Positions 10,335 to 22,574 of a stretch of DNA of 64,000 bases are shown piece after piece. Origin of the DNA: Prasinococcaceae sp. CCMP 1430 (taxonomy: Eukaryota > Prasinodermophyta > Palmophyllophyceae > Prasinococcales > Prasinococcaceae); NCBI GenBank assembly GCA_013416795.1, contig RQSC01000021.1:1-64000 (forward strand), written 5' to 3'. The notes under the pieces are model-generated. The model saw only the letters and a program-made list of their open reading frames with translations. It was not told the origin of the DNA and made no database searches. Every line of letters begins with the position of its first letter. Position 1 is the first letter of the stretch. Position numbers and translations under genes: made by a program.

Positions 10335-13300
10335 ATGGAGAGGGTCGCCCGCCGAGCGCGCCTGGTGTCGCCGGGCTTGCCCTTTGCGCAGGCGCACACA
10401 TTTCGCGCGTGTGTCGACTGCAGCGGCTTGGGCACCTGCCGGAGCGACGGCGTGTGCGTGTGCGATCCTGTTTCAGCCGGGCCGGATTGCTCGGACGTCG
10501 CGGCGGGGCTGACGACATTCACGTCAAGCACGCTGTCGTACACCACGGGTATGCTGAGCCAGTACGGAGGGTGTGCTGCCATGGCCTGGAGCTCTACCTC
10601 GGAGGTGGTATACGCGGCCTTTCGAGATGGCACCGTGAACGCGTACAGCGTCGACGTTGTGGACGTCGTCTTAGACAGCAGCGACGCAGGGCTCGACCTC
10701 GCCGCTGCTGCCACGCCCTGGGATCCCCTGGTGGTGTCACGCGGGCTGCCGACCGGAGCGCTCGTCGGACAGGCGCGGCCATCGGCGGAAAACGTGGCCA
10801 CCGCGCCCAACGCGCGCGTCAAGAGCTACGTTGGAGTGGTCGAGGCGCCGGACGGCAGCGCATTGTATGTGGGATTAAACCTGTACACTCCCGGCACCTC
10901 GACGTACAGCTATCGCATCGTGAAAATGTACAAGTCAGGCACGGGCTCGACCCACCAGATGGCGGGCGCGGGGGACGGCACCTACGGCGCTAGCCTCATG
11001 GCATTCATCGAGGAGCAGGACTACTATTTGGACGCGATGACGGTCGACCGCGCAGGGGATGTCGTGTACAAGCTGAGCAAGATGACGGGGGCCGCCCTGG
11101 AGAGCGCAACGTCACTGCAGCACGTGCTGCGAGTGGGCCACCACAGCACCATCGATGATGGTGGCGACGGGGACGACGTTGACATCGATACCACCACCGA
11201 GGAGGTGCTGCCGATGCAGTACTACTTTGAGTGCGCCAAGTCAGGCCAGATTTCTGGCCGAAACTTTGTGTTCTTCGCGGGCCAGAAGTACAGGTTCACG
11301 GGAGGCACTGGCGCTGACAATCTTGAGGCTGCAATTGCTCGGTGGTACGAGGGGACGTACGACCCCGCTGCGGCGATTGAGTTGAAGCCCACCTTCTCAC
11401 AAACCTGGGGCGTGGGCTACAGCAGCAGCGAGCGCACATGTGGCTCAGCTACGGACACGCAAAAGTCCGTCACGTTCAGCACGATGGTGACGTACCAGCC
11501 GGACAGCAGCACCCTCGAGCTCTATTTAGGTACGACCTCGTCTGAGCGCACAGCAGCGGGCTGCATCCTAAAGGTCGTGGTCGATCAGAACGGCAACATG
11601 GATCACGTGGGCACCGTCATCCTCAACCCAGAGCGAGACGAGCGGGACATGCGCAGCGGCGCGATCGACTACGAGAGCTCGGTGCTGTACATGTTGACCT
11701 CCGACCCCGACGCCGCGTCGTCGCGGATTATTAAGGTCGACATTGGTGACGCCTTCGTCCCCCTCGGGTCGTTTGAGGCAGCGGCGGCGCTGTCACCGCT
11801 GGGTGCTGTGGCGGTACCTGTGCGCGACGGCAACGGCGACGGCCTCAACGACGTGCACGGCGTCGTGGCGGGCTCGGACGACAGCAGCGACGCCTCGCAG
11901 ATTCGTCGCCTGGGCACAATGCAGGTGACCGCTGTGGATCCGGTGTACGGGCCGTCCGCCGTCGATGGTGTGGGAACGTCGGTGACCATCACGGGCAGCG
12001 GGTTCTACGAGCCAGCCGAGGGCACAGCTATCCTGTGCAGATTCGGCTCGGCCGCCGAGACCGTGGGCACGTGGCAGGCGGACACAAACACGGTGTTGTG
12101 CGTGGCCCCCGACGCATCAACCACTGGCACTACGAATTTCGTGGCCGGCTACGCGCCAGTGACACTCTCCTTCGACAATGGGCTGACATACACCGGCGAC
12201 GGGACGTACTATCGCTACTACGACGCACCAACTGTGGTCTCCATGTCGCCCTCATCGATCGTGCGCACGGGTCTGGACTCATCGAGCAGCGTGTACACCC
12301 TCAGCCTCTACGGCGGGCCGTACTTTGACGCGATCGACGTCAGCGGCGATAGCCTGCTGCGTTGCAAATTCTTGAGCGGCAGCGCTGACGTCGTCGTTGC
12401 GGCCACGTACATGAGTTCTACGTTGATACAATGCCCGAGCCCCTCGTTCAGTACCGCAGGTACCAGGAATGTGTCGGTATCGATGAACGCTAGAGATGAG
12501 AACTACCACCTTGCCACCGGCGTCGAGCTGGAGCTGTACGATCTCCCAAATACGCTCCAGGTTGATGCAGCCAACGGTGCGCAGTACTCGTACAGGTGCT
12601 GCTCGCCCGTGCCATCCGACCCCGCTGACGCAGCGGTGCACTTGGACTCGATCGTCGTCAACGTGGTTGACAGCTCGGGAACTCTCGTGAGCGAGGCGAG
12701 CGGGCTCGTCAACGAAGTGCAAGTTGCGTTGACTGCGCCGACCGTTGCTGGGGGCAGCCCTATGGACGTTCTCTTTTCCGGGGACGAGACTGCGAAGACG
12801 ACGTCGGATGGCTCCGTTCAATTCGACATGACCATGGACGGCGCGCCCCTGATTGGCACCTACACCGTCGAAATTGCTGCTGGGGCGCTGGGCACCGCCT
12901 CGCAATGGCTGGCGACAGATCCCTCCCTCACCGTGTCTGGTACAACCGTCAGCGTGAACATCCTTCCCGGCGATGCCTATGCGCTCCAGGTTGAGCCGGC
13001 CTCCGTGACGCTGTCGGCTGCAGCATCCGTTGATCTGGGCTTCTTCTCCGTCCGCGTGGTTGATCTAGCTGGCAACCCGCTCGACACCCTCGACACCAGC
13101 GTGCGCGTAGTCACTGCCTCGCTCTCGCGCGGCACGTCGTACGTCGGTGACGCGTCTGCCGCTTGGACTGGGGCTGACTTTGATGGGACTACGGTGCGTC
13201 CTTCCGGGCGGCGAGGTGCATTGGGACGGCCTCTCTGAAACCCCTCAGAGTGCGCGTGTGTCGTTTTGCTTTCTCGCGATCTGAGCTGACCCACAACCTG

Positions 13301-16300
13301 CGCGACGCGATAGTCCTCGAGCACGAGCAGCGGCCACGTCCAGTTCGACGACTTGCGGCTCGTAGTACCGCGACAAAGTGACTCTGCGCTCTATACCGCT
13401 GGAACGTACACGCTTAGCTTCGCCGACGCAGCAGGCGCACTCAGTCCGACATCGGTGTCGGTGACCGTGACCCAAAGCTCGCCCGCCTTTTTCGAAATCT
13501 CGAGCCAGCAGGACAGTCAGAATGTTGACCAGGTAACCACGCGTGCGATGCCTTCCGTTACGCTCCAGGCGTACGATGGTGGCAACAACGCTATTGCTGC
13601 GGACCCAAGCAAGACGTACACAATAGCAGCATCGAGCACCACGCTCACATTTATCGCTGGTAGCACTACGACAGCGGGTATGGAGGTGGACGGCTCGGTG
13701 GTCTTCGACGCCCTCAGAGTCGAGCCGCCCATCTCGGCGGGGAGGCACAACGTGACATTCTCGAGCGCTGGCTTCGAGCCGACCGTCGCGACCTTTGACA
13801 TTTCCTTGGGCTCGGCCGACCACTTGAGCATAGTGCTCCCCACGAGCGCTGGCGCGGTCCCGACGCACACGTACTCCTCCGCGGCTTTGGTGGAACTCGA
13901 GGCCTTCCGAGTCGTCGCTCGCGATGTTGGTGGAAATGACCTGCTGACGGATGACACGGAGGAGCGCACGATCACGCTGTCCGCCTCCGGCGGCCTCGGC
14001 CTCAGCGGCGATTTGTCGCCTCGCATGACGGACGGCGAGATAGTGATCGGCGATATCTACGCTCTGGCCCCCAAAGTTGGGACGTACACACTCACCGTTT
14101 CGACCGCGGGCGTTGATGCGGCCACGCTTGACCTCGTTATCGTCACGGGGGACGCAGTGGCGCTTGTAGTCGTCAACTCGCCTCGGCTGACGTACGCAGC
14201 TGACGAGTACGTGGACCTCGACCCGTTCGAGATTGCGCTCGTGGACGATGGCAACAATATCGTTTCTAGCTTGCCGCTTTTCAGGTACTCGTTCGAGACT
14301 GCCCTGAAGGAGTCAGATTTCACGTCGGCGTGGGCGCAGGTGCCGAACCCGTGCACCGACGCCACTGGATGCCCGCGGGGCACAAATGAGACCATCCACA
14401 CAGACGCACGAGAGGAGCTCGCCTCTGAGTCGGGCGCATGGATGGAGGGCCTCGAGGATGGCACCTACGCGACGACGATGTACAGCGAGAAAACGACCAC
14501 GCGCACATTCAACGCCACCCACGAGCGCGTACGCGAGGTCACTCGCGTATTCAATCTCACTGCAGTGGAGACGTCGACCTACGAGGTGATGGCGATGTCC
14601 GCCATGGTCGACGATGGATTCGAGCCGTACATGACGGGCCTCGACGTCGGCGGCTCCGGCCACGGGTCCAACTTGCCACTGGTCGATGTCCTCACTGTTG
14701 ATTCTGAGCGCAATGGCACGCTTTCGATCGCGCTTGGGACTGGCGTAGGGACAAGCACGTACGATGCGCTGCAGCTTTTCAGGCCCAAAATCGGAGAGCA
14801 CACCATCGTGTTCCAAACCAAGAATGACGCCATCGCTCCGACCAGCATCACGCTCACCGCGACAACTGGCGCGCCGCACCAACTGGGCATCCCGTACTTC
14901 GTGAGGAGCCAATTCGCGTCCGTTGCGAGGACCGCGATTGGAGGCTACACTGATGAGTACATCGAGGCTACTTGCAGTGACGCCAGCAGCTGCCAGAGGG
15001 ACCGCACGCTGCGCACGCACGTGCTTGACGCGGCGGGCAACTTTGTCGGAGATGCCGATGAGGTCGTTCGCGAGGTGCGCATGACCCTCGTGGGGAATGA
15101 GGCGCTCTTGGTGCGCTGCACGAGCACGCAGGGCGAAATGTGTACTGCCTCTGTCCTCGCAGAGCGATACCTTTCTACAGACGCCACTCTCGGTGTGGCA
15201 GGCGTGGAGAACGGCGCGATCATGGGCGTGGACGGCGTGTACGGCCCGCTGATTGGCACGTACGTCGTCGAGATCACTTCCGACGGCCTCAGAGGCGTCC
15301 GCTACCCTTTCGAGGTGACTCCTGGTCCAGCGGCTCGATTGAAGGTGATCGAGCCAGCCTCGCTGGTATACCAGTCCAGCAAGCACACACGTTTGCAGAC
15401 TATCATTATCAATGTGCTCGACAGTGGCGGCAATCTCCTGCGCGGTTGCTGCGAGCGGGGCGAGGACTGTTGTGACGCCGATCGCGAAGTGATCGCCACG
15501 GCGAGGGACGACACCGTTGTGATTCGCAGCGGCGACCTGCGCGGCATCAATTCGACCGACACGAGCGACGGTGCCGGCGACTTTACGGGCGCCTATCGGA
15601 GCATTTACTTGAATGCGCCTCTCGTAGGCGATCACGAAATCATCTTCACGAGCGATGGCCTGGAGGAGACTTCATTTGTAGTGAGCGTGCTGCCCGGGGA
15701 TGCGGTGCGTCTGGGCATCGTCAGCCCGGTTCTGGACTCAAGGAATCGCATCGCGCTGCCTTACACCGCCGTGCCCGACATGGCGCTCGGCACCATCGTC
15801 CTCCGCGGCGTGGACTTCGCAGGCAACACGGCGACCGGCGTGGGCTCGACCATCGTGCGTGCGACTACTGGCACTGGCGATGGCGGGCGGCCAATGCGTC
15901 ACCGCATGGTGTGCACCGATTGCAACGCCGGGACGCTCGACCGTCCGATGGGCCCCCCGGCGTCGTCCCCCGGTGAGGTCGAGTTTTCAGGACTTTCTTT
16001 GCTCGTGCCCGAGGCGTGCAACTCCGCCTACGAAGGCGAGGACGGGTACAGTCGACCGTATTGCTACTCTCTCACCTTCGTCGAGGAGAGTGGGCTGCTC
16101 GAAGCCGTGACTCTGACATTTCAGGTCGACATCGGATCCCCCTACAGGCTGCACATCAACGACACCTTCTTGCCCCAGGACGCGATCGAGGGAGACCTGC
16201 CGTACGATTTGGTCACTGTGGAGCAGAGCAGTGCGACCGTCCAGCTTCGGACGGTGCCTGTGCTCGTGTACGATGGCGGCGACAACTACCTCGGCAACAT

Positions 16301-19300
16301 GGACGTGGACCCGAACGGCGGCGCCTCGATGGAGCGGGACATCTTCATCGCCCGCGTCGACCAGCCCGATGAGGCTGACACGGACCCAACCACGCAGGTC
16401 GCGCTCAGCATGTGCCCCAGCTACGCTGACTTTGACACCAAGTCAAGCAGGGGAGTCCTGTCCCCCGACAGCAGCCCCTATACCTCGGGTGTCACCGAGA
16501 ACGGCTATCACCTTTTCAGGCAGATTCGCCTCGAGTCCCCGCCGGAAGGCGCGTACGTCCTGCGGTTCTATGAAGTTGTGCCAGAGCCCGAGGAGGAGGG
16601 GGAAGAGATGCGCGAGCCGCTGCTGCCTTTCGACCTGCCCGTCACCATCCTGCCCGGATACCCGACCAGGGTCGAGGTCAGCGAGCTCGACAGCCTCCTG
16701 AAGAAGGAAATTCCTTCGCACGAGCGTACACGTCTGCCGACCGTCGACGTTCGGCTCTACGATGCGGGCGACAACTTCATATCTGGCTATGGCCTCGACC
16801 AGGAATCCACGGAGGAGTTTCCCTACGCCGACGAGCAGCGCAATGTCTCCATACGCGTGACGCGCTTCGTTGACGTGGACGGCGTCGAAACAAGGTACCA
16901 AGCGAACGCGAGCGTCCTTTTCGACGAGGGCGCGACTCTCCCAGATCACGGCATGGCGAGAGCCAAGGATGGCATTGCGCGCTTCGGAGATCTTTACTTG
17001 TACAAGCCGCTTGCAGGCACGTACTACTTCATCGTGGAGAGCACGTGCGACTTCGATTTCTGCCCCAACGCTCCCGGGGGCGGGAACCTCGTCCTTGAGA
17101 CGACGGACGCACTCGCTCTGACCGTCGTCCCAGGCGAGCCGGTCGTCCTCACGTGGGGACGTACCCCGCCAAAGCAGATCGAAAACACCTTCACCTTGAG
17201 CTCCCTTCCAACGCTCGAGTTGCGCGACGCAGCGGGCAGTGTGTGTACGCAGGAGAACACGTTTGCGACAGTCCGATTGCACCCTCCTGCCCTGGAGCTT
17301 CGCGGCAATGTCGCGCCCGTCATTGCGGGCGTGGGCACCCTGCACAACCTGCGTGTCGTCGGCGATCGCGGTGGCGAGTACGACCTCATCTTCGAGGTGC
17401 CCGCGCTGGATATCGAGCTCGCGTACGGTCCTGTGCGCGTCTTGTCATGCGCCGAGGTCAAACCTAACAGCATCCCAGATGCGCATGGAGGATGCATGTG
17501 CCGCCCTGGGTACACAGAGGACATCAACCACGAGGGCGCGACTGGACACACCGTTGGCCTCAACTCGACCGCAACTTTCTTCGATCTGTATAGCAATGTC
17601 GTGCACGAGCGCGAGAGCAACGCGTGGCTCGGGGCGCTACAGCCGTACGGCGTGTGTGCGCCGTGCAAGAACGGCTTCTACAAGCCATTTCCCGGCGCGC
17701 ATCCGTGCACTGCCTGCCCCCCCAATATGGACACGAGCTTCGACGCCGGGCGCCCCGCGCTGTCACGGCTCAGCGCGAGCGGCGAGATGCTCTTTGGAGA
17801 GCTCGGCCATTCGCGGAAGGAGGCTTGCCACTGCAAGGCCGAGCCATGGCTGAGCGTTGAGTTGCCTGGTGACAGCTACTACGCCGATGTAGCGGACATG
17901 TACCTGTGCCACCCGTGCCCGTACGGTGGCATCTGCAATGGCCTTGGCATTTCCGAGATCAAGTCCGCACCAGGCCGGTGGCGCACGTCACGCTCGTCGA
18001 TCGACTTCAGGCGTTGCCCCAATCCTGAAACGTGTCTGGGCGGTGAGGACAGCGAATGCCTCGTTGGTAACGGCACGGGCCACACCGGAGTGACGTGCGC
18101 AGCGTGCATCGACGGATTTGCGTACCCCTCGGCGCCCAACGCGGTCCCACTCATGGCCGACTTCGCCAACACGCAGTTCTGCACCAGCTGCATGCCAGCG
18201 TACGCCAACGCTATTCTCTTCCTGCTGGCCGCGGCCGTTAAGGTCGCAGTGGTCCTGCTGATCTGTCGTGCAGCCACGCGCACCGACAGCGCCACGGTCA
18301 TGCACTGGAAGACGCTGCTGAACTACCTCCAGACCGTGTCCAACCCGAACGACATCGCGCTGCGCTGGCCGGCGTCTGTGTCTGCATACTTTGTCTTCGC
18401 ACGAACGCTTGGCACGCCCTCGCTGCAGAACAATGCCGCAGACTGCCTGCTAGGCCTGGACCACTACGGCTGGACCGGCATTTACCTGGCCATACCTGTC
18501 GTCCTCGTGCTGGCTGCGGTGGCATACCACCACTTGGTGTCGAAGCGGCGCAGGTATCTCAAGGCGCGAGAGCATCAGCGCCGCAAGTATCTCGAGAGCA
18601 ATAGGGCGGGCATGGAAGACGGAGAGGCTGATGCGCAGGCAGGGGCAGACATTGCGGGGGAACAGGGCGACGGCAGCGGGCACAATGGCAGTGACGAGCG
18701 TATGGGTGAGGGGGAGGCTGGTTGGGACCCATCAAAGCGCGATGCCAACACGCTCGACCGGGCTGTGTGCGCCGTGCTGGTAGGGCTGTACTACTCGCAC
18801 ACAACCATCAGCCGCTACCTCTTCGGCCTCATCCGTTGCAGGTCGTTCGACGAGGGCAGCTATCTGATGGCAGATTTGTCGATCCCATGCGGCACTGGGG
18901 CTCACGGCGCGTGGATGTTCGCGCTGATCGTCTTCTCAGCCGTGTACGTGGTCGGTATTCCTTTCTTGACCTTCGCGGTGCTCGGCAGGCAGGGTAATTT
19001 GCGCGACGTGCATACGCGTTACCAATTTGGCATGTACTACCTCGGGTACTCGCCTGAGCTATGGTTTTGGGACATTGAGATCATCGCGCGCAAATTAGCG
19101 CTCACTCTCGTGGCCAGTGTCATGATCGACGACCCGAGCTATGCGGGCTATATTTGTATCTGGATCATGCAGGTATCACTTGTAGTGCACCTCGTGATCG
19201 ATCCGTGCAAGAACAGCCGCTTCGAGAGGCTCGAGATGCTCAGTCAGGTGGTCAACCTGATTACTTACAACATGGGCATTCTGTACTACAACGGGGTGTC

Positions 19301-20036
19301 AGAGTTGGCCTCGCACTTCCTCGCGGTTGTCATCTGGGGACTCAACGTAGGCGTATGGGTGCACTTCTTTAAGTGCATGCGCGAGGAGCTGCACCATGAG
19401 TCCAAGCTGGCGATGATCAGGCGCGCCAAGGCAGACATCGAAAGGGAGGACGCCATCCGTCGCCTCAATATCGCGGGCGAGCTCCACGACCTCAAGCCTA
19501 CCCTGCGTGGCCTGCCCAAGCGCGGCGCAGAGCAGCTGCGCGTTGCGTTTGCCGACAACACCATGACGGACATCATTGCGACGAAAGAGGTGCCCGACCT
19601 GCGATTGAAGCACCTTCAACTCAGCCTCAACTTGGAGAACATGAGAAACAATTGGAGAAAGACCAAGCTGAAGGGTGTCTCCGGAGCCAGACGCGCGTCC
19701 ATTGAGGACGATGCGAGGCAGCGTCAACGCATGCTCGTGCCGGCGGAGCGCTGGCGCCAGCGTCGGCGCGAGGAGAGTGCTTCGGCCGAGCTCGAAGCAG
19801 CGGCTGCCGCGGCGGGCAACGACGAGGACGAAGACGGTGGGGAGAGCAGGCGTGACTGGCGCGAGCGCATGGCGGACCCACAGTGGCGCGTCACCCAGCG
19901 GCTTAAGTACAGGCTCGCAGGCGGCATGGCAGGTGCAGACAGCCGACGTGCCACCAGCGACGATGCGGGCGCCGTCGGCGATGGTAGTGGCGCCGAAGGG
20001 GACCCGCGCACGCCGCCAGAACAGGAAGTTGAGTAG
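10335..20036 (+). CDS. Giant cell-surface protein with EGF, IPT/TIG, filamin-like repeats and C-terminal membrane domain
   Basis: Two exons, 10335-13193 and 13314-20036; intron 13194-13313 (GTGCGT to ATAG, phase 0); about 3193 aa from the first in-frame ATG. Order: EGF-like CVDCSGLGTC...CVCD near 10410; a beta-rich region; two IPT/TIG domains (about 11930-12540); then about ten filamin-type Ig-like repeats marked by VDLAGNPL, YDGGNNAI, RDVGGNDL, LDAAGNFV, LDSGGNLL, YDGGDNYL and YDAGDNFI (13060-17250). Next is a Cys-rich ephrin-receptor-like module (CAPCKNGFYKPFPGAHPC, about 17650), about six to eight membrane segments (18190-19370), and a charged cytoplasmic tail. It is probably an adhesion or sensory surface protein. 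The start is uncertain because a hydrophobic stretch just upstream lacks an ATG, so a leader exon is likely missing. I know no named family for the whole. Confidence 0.8.
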
Positions 20037-20103
20037 TCGCGGCAATCTCGACGGACACAAATCCGTATCATAATCGATTGTAAATTACTGTACTGTACAA
20101 AAC

Positions 20104-22500
20104 TCAGGGGCCCTCGACCATGAACCTCGTGACGTCGCTCGCGAGCGCGTCCAGGTACTGGACGAAGCCATCCGCCGCGCTGCCGTCACCACCGCCGGCA
20201 TCGCCTCTGGCAGCAGAAAGCGGCTCTTCAATCAGCATGCGGCTGAAGGGCGTCGAGTCGTCTGTGCCTCCCCGAATGAACCGCACGCGCGGCGTCACCA
20301 GACGCTCCTGCTTCTTGGCGTTCATCAGCTCACGCAGGACGCTGCCCTGCGCCGGCGGAAATGTCGACGCCCCGCGGCTGCCGCCCTCACTGCCGCTGCC
20401 GCCCCCGCCCATCTGCGCCGCAGGGGCGCAATAGCACACGAGCGACGTGAGCGCGTCAAGAAGAAAGATCTGCGCGCCCGATGTGGTGATGGCCGCCCGG
20501 CTCAGCGAGTGCGACGGGAAGGCGGGCGTGTTTTCGTCATAGTAGCTGCACATCGCAGGGTACACGGCGAGCTGCAGCAATGACGGCTCGAGCGAGCGCC
20601 AGAAGTGCTCGCAGTGCGCACGCGCATCGGGATGTGATGGCGAGTCGGACAGCAGATCGGACCGCAGCAGACCGTACACCAGCCGGGGTATGGGTGCAAG
20701 CGCCGCGCAGTCCTTGAATGACGTGTCGACCCCAGCTGCGATCTGCGCGGGATCGTCGCCGAAATGAGCCAGCTTCTGCGTCTGATTGTAATTTGCTACC
20801 AGGATGGTCAGCCAATCGCGCAGCAGCAGGCGGGCCTCCGGCACGCCCTCAGCTCTGCTCGCCAGGATGATCTTGTGCGTAAGAAGTGCCATCACCACAT
20901 CACAGCGTGCCGAATCGTACAGTGCCTTTGCGCGCTTCGCCACGCGCGCTTGCGCCGTGACGATGCGTAGCCGTCGCTCGACCCTGAAGCCCGCAACCGC
21001 ACCGCCCCTGCTGCCCACGCCGCCGTTCTCGCCCGCATGTGAGCGCGCACCATTGGCATCGTACTCATCCACCACGCCGCCGCCCGCCGGCCGCACCGGC
21101 ACGAGCAGCGAGTACCTGATCGCTAGCTGCACGGTGGGTGCCACGTCGTAGTCGAAGCCCTCCGCCTCAACGAACTCGAAGTCGAACATGAAAGTGGAGT
21201 GCTCGTCCAGGCACACAGCGTGGTAGAGCTCGTCCACGTCGCCGTCCGCGGCGAGGTGGCCGTACGCTCGCGCGACCTTAAATTCGCAAGATGTGCGCAG
21301 CCTCAACGTAGCGCCCAGTGCCGCTTCACGGCTGAGCAGTCGAAACACGTCCTGAGGCACAGCGGCGCCTTCTGCGCCGTCCGCATAGTGGTAGAGCACC
21401 CCACCCGAACCCTCCGCAAGCTTAGCCAGCGCCTCGAGCCCGCACGGCCTCTCAGCCACCACCAACAGGTCGCAGGCCACGCCCGCAGAAAGGGCCAGCG
21501 CTGAGAGGTCCTCGTACCACTGCGCGACACTGCCGTACTCGCGCGTGCATATGTCTGCCTCTGCGCCCACGGTGGCACCGAGGCCCAGGCTCGGCGCGCC
21601 AGCAAGGAAGCACAGTGCGCGCGCCGCGAGGAATCCCCCAGCCCGCGCACCTGCACGACACAGTGCATCCAGCGCTGCGCCCAGGCACTGCGGCGGGTGA
21701 GATCCTCCAGGTGGCGGCGGGCATGGAGACAGCGCGTCCAGTGCCGCCATGATCTCGTCGCCGCATTCGCCAACGGGTGCCAACAGTCTCTCGAGCGGAG
21801 CTGCCTCGTCGATGTCGACGGACACAGACCCGTCGAGAATGGGAAGGTGAAGTGCCACCGGTGCGTCGCCCTGCACGTCAAGCAACCCAACGCGGTCGCT
21901 GACGGTGACGATGGCCACGCGCGCGACAGCCGGAAGGGCCTCGAGTGCTGCCGCCAGGGCCCCTTTCGAAGCGTCCAGGAAAGCCTCGCTGCCCGTGAGG
22001 TCGAACACAGCGAAGTAGCATGGCGACGATTGCAGCGCCGACTGTGCGCCCGCACGTGCATGCGCGCCATCGAGCGACAATCCCTCTAGTGCGCGCGCCG
22101 CGCCGTTGGCACCAGAAACGTCGGTGCTGCTCGCGTCGACATCGTCGTCGGCCAGTTCTATCACGCTCATCATCAGCTCGGGCAGGTCCCTGCGATGCGA
22201 CGCAGAGACGCCATACCTGCCGCGCTGCTGCTCTCGCGTGAATGTGTTCACGTGATCGCAAAGTGCGCACCGCCACGCGCGCCGCTCATGATGGCAACTC
22301 GGCGAAATGTACGCTAGGCACGCCTCGCAGCGTGCAACATCCGCTGCGGCGGGCAACGCACGCGCAGCGCACGCTGCGCCCAGCCGCGCGCCGCGGGCCG
22401 CGAGCGGGCGCACTGCGCAGCCGAACGGCAGCCCCGCGTCGTCCTTTATGCGCGCCGTGGAAGGCAGCGCCGCCGACGTGAAGCGCACCGTCGCCGCCGC
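20104..22500 (-). CDS. Sec23/Sec24-family COPII coat protein, Sec24-like (5' end in gap)
   Basis: COPII coat component acting at ER exit sites; Sec24 members select cargo. About 799 aa are visible, running into the assembly gap at 22501. The order is that of Sec24: the block TVRFTSAALPSTARI and LPFGCAVRPLA; a zinc finger with two CxxC pairs (CEAC...CALC); a trunk domain (YFAVFDLTGSEAFLDA); a beta-sandwich and helical region (CDVVMALLTHKIILASRAEG, LANYNQTQKL-like); and a gelsolin-like end. The long Pro/Gln-rich N-terminus usual in Sec24 would lie in or beyond the gap, or be absent. Frames continuing past the gap to 22803 are antisense to TELO2 and not counted. A diverged Sec23-like paralogue is the alternative. 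Confidence 0.85.
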   Translation of the reverse strand, partial: AAATVRFTSAALPSTARIKDDAGLPFGCAVRPLAARGARLGAACAARALPAAADVARCEACLAYISPSCHHERRAWRCALCDHVNTFTREQQRGRYGVSASHRRDLPELMMSVIELADDDVDASSTDVSGANGAARALEGLSLDGAHARAGAQSALQSSPCYFAVFDLTGSEAFLDASKGALAAALEALPAVARVAIVTVSDRVGLLDVQGDAPVALHLPILDGSVSVDIDEAAPLERLLAPVGECGDEIMAALDALSPCPPPPGGSHPPQCLGAALDALCRAGARAGGFLAARALCFLAGAPSLGLGATVGAEADICTREYGSVAQWYEDLSALALSAGVACDLLVVAERPCGLEALAKLAEGSGGVLYHYADGAEGAAVPQDVFRLLSREAALGATLRLRTSCEFKVARAYGHLAADGDVDELYHAVCLDEHSTFMFDFEFVEAEGFDYDVAPTVQLAIRYSLLVPVRPAGGGVVDEYDANGARSHAGENGGVGSRGGAVAGFRVERRLRIVTAQARVAKRAKALYDSARCDVVMALLTHKIILASRAEGVPEARLLLRDWLTILVANYNQTQKLAHFGDDPAQIAAGVDTSFKDCAALAPIPRLVYGLLRSDLLSDSPSHPDARAHCEHFWRSLEPSLLQLAVYPAMCSYYDENTPAFPSHSLSRAAITTSGAQIFLLDALTSLVCYCAPAAQMGGGGSGSEGGSRGASTFPPAQGSVLRELMNAKKQERLVTPRVRFIRGGTDDSTPFSRMLIEEPLSAARGDAGGGDGSAADGFVQYLDALASDVTRFMVEGP

Positions 22501-22574
22501 NNNNNNNNNNNNNNNNNNNNNNNNNNNNNNNNNNNNNNNNNNNNNNNNNNNNNNNNNNNNNNNNNNNNNNNNNN
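22501..22574. other. Assembly gap (74 N)
   Basis: A run of 74 N sits exactly between the divergent Sec24-like gene and the TELO2 gene. Both reading frames are open right up to its edges, so both start codons and the shared promoter are missing. The true size may differ from 74 bp. Confidence 1.

Noticed and set aside
13194-13313. Two separate genes for the giant surface protein
   Set aside because: A phase-0 GTGCGT-ATAG intron joins the frames and keeps the repeat pattern continuous.
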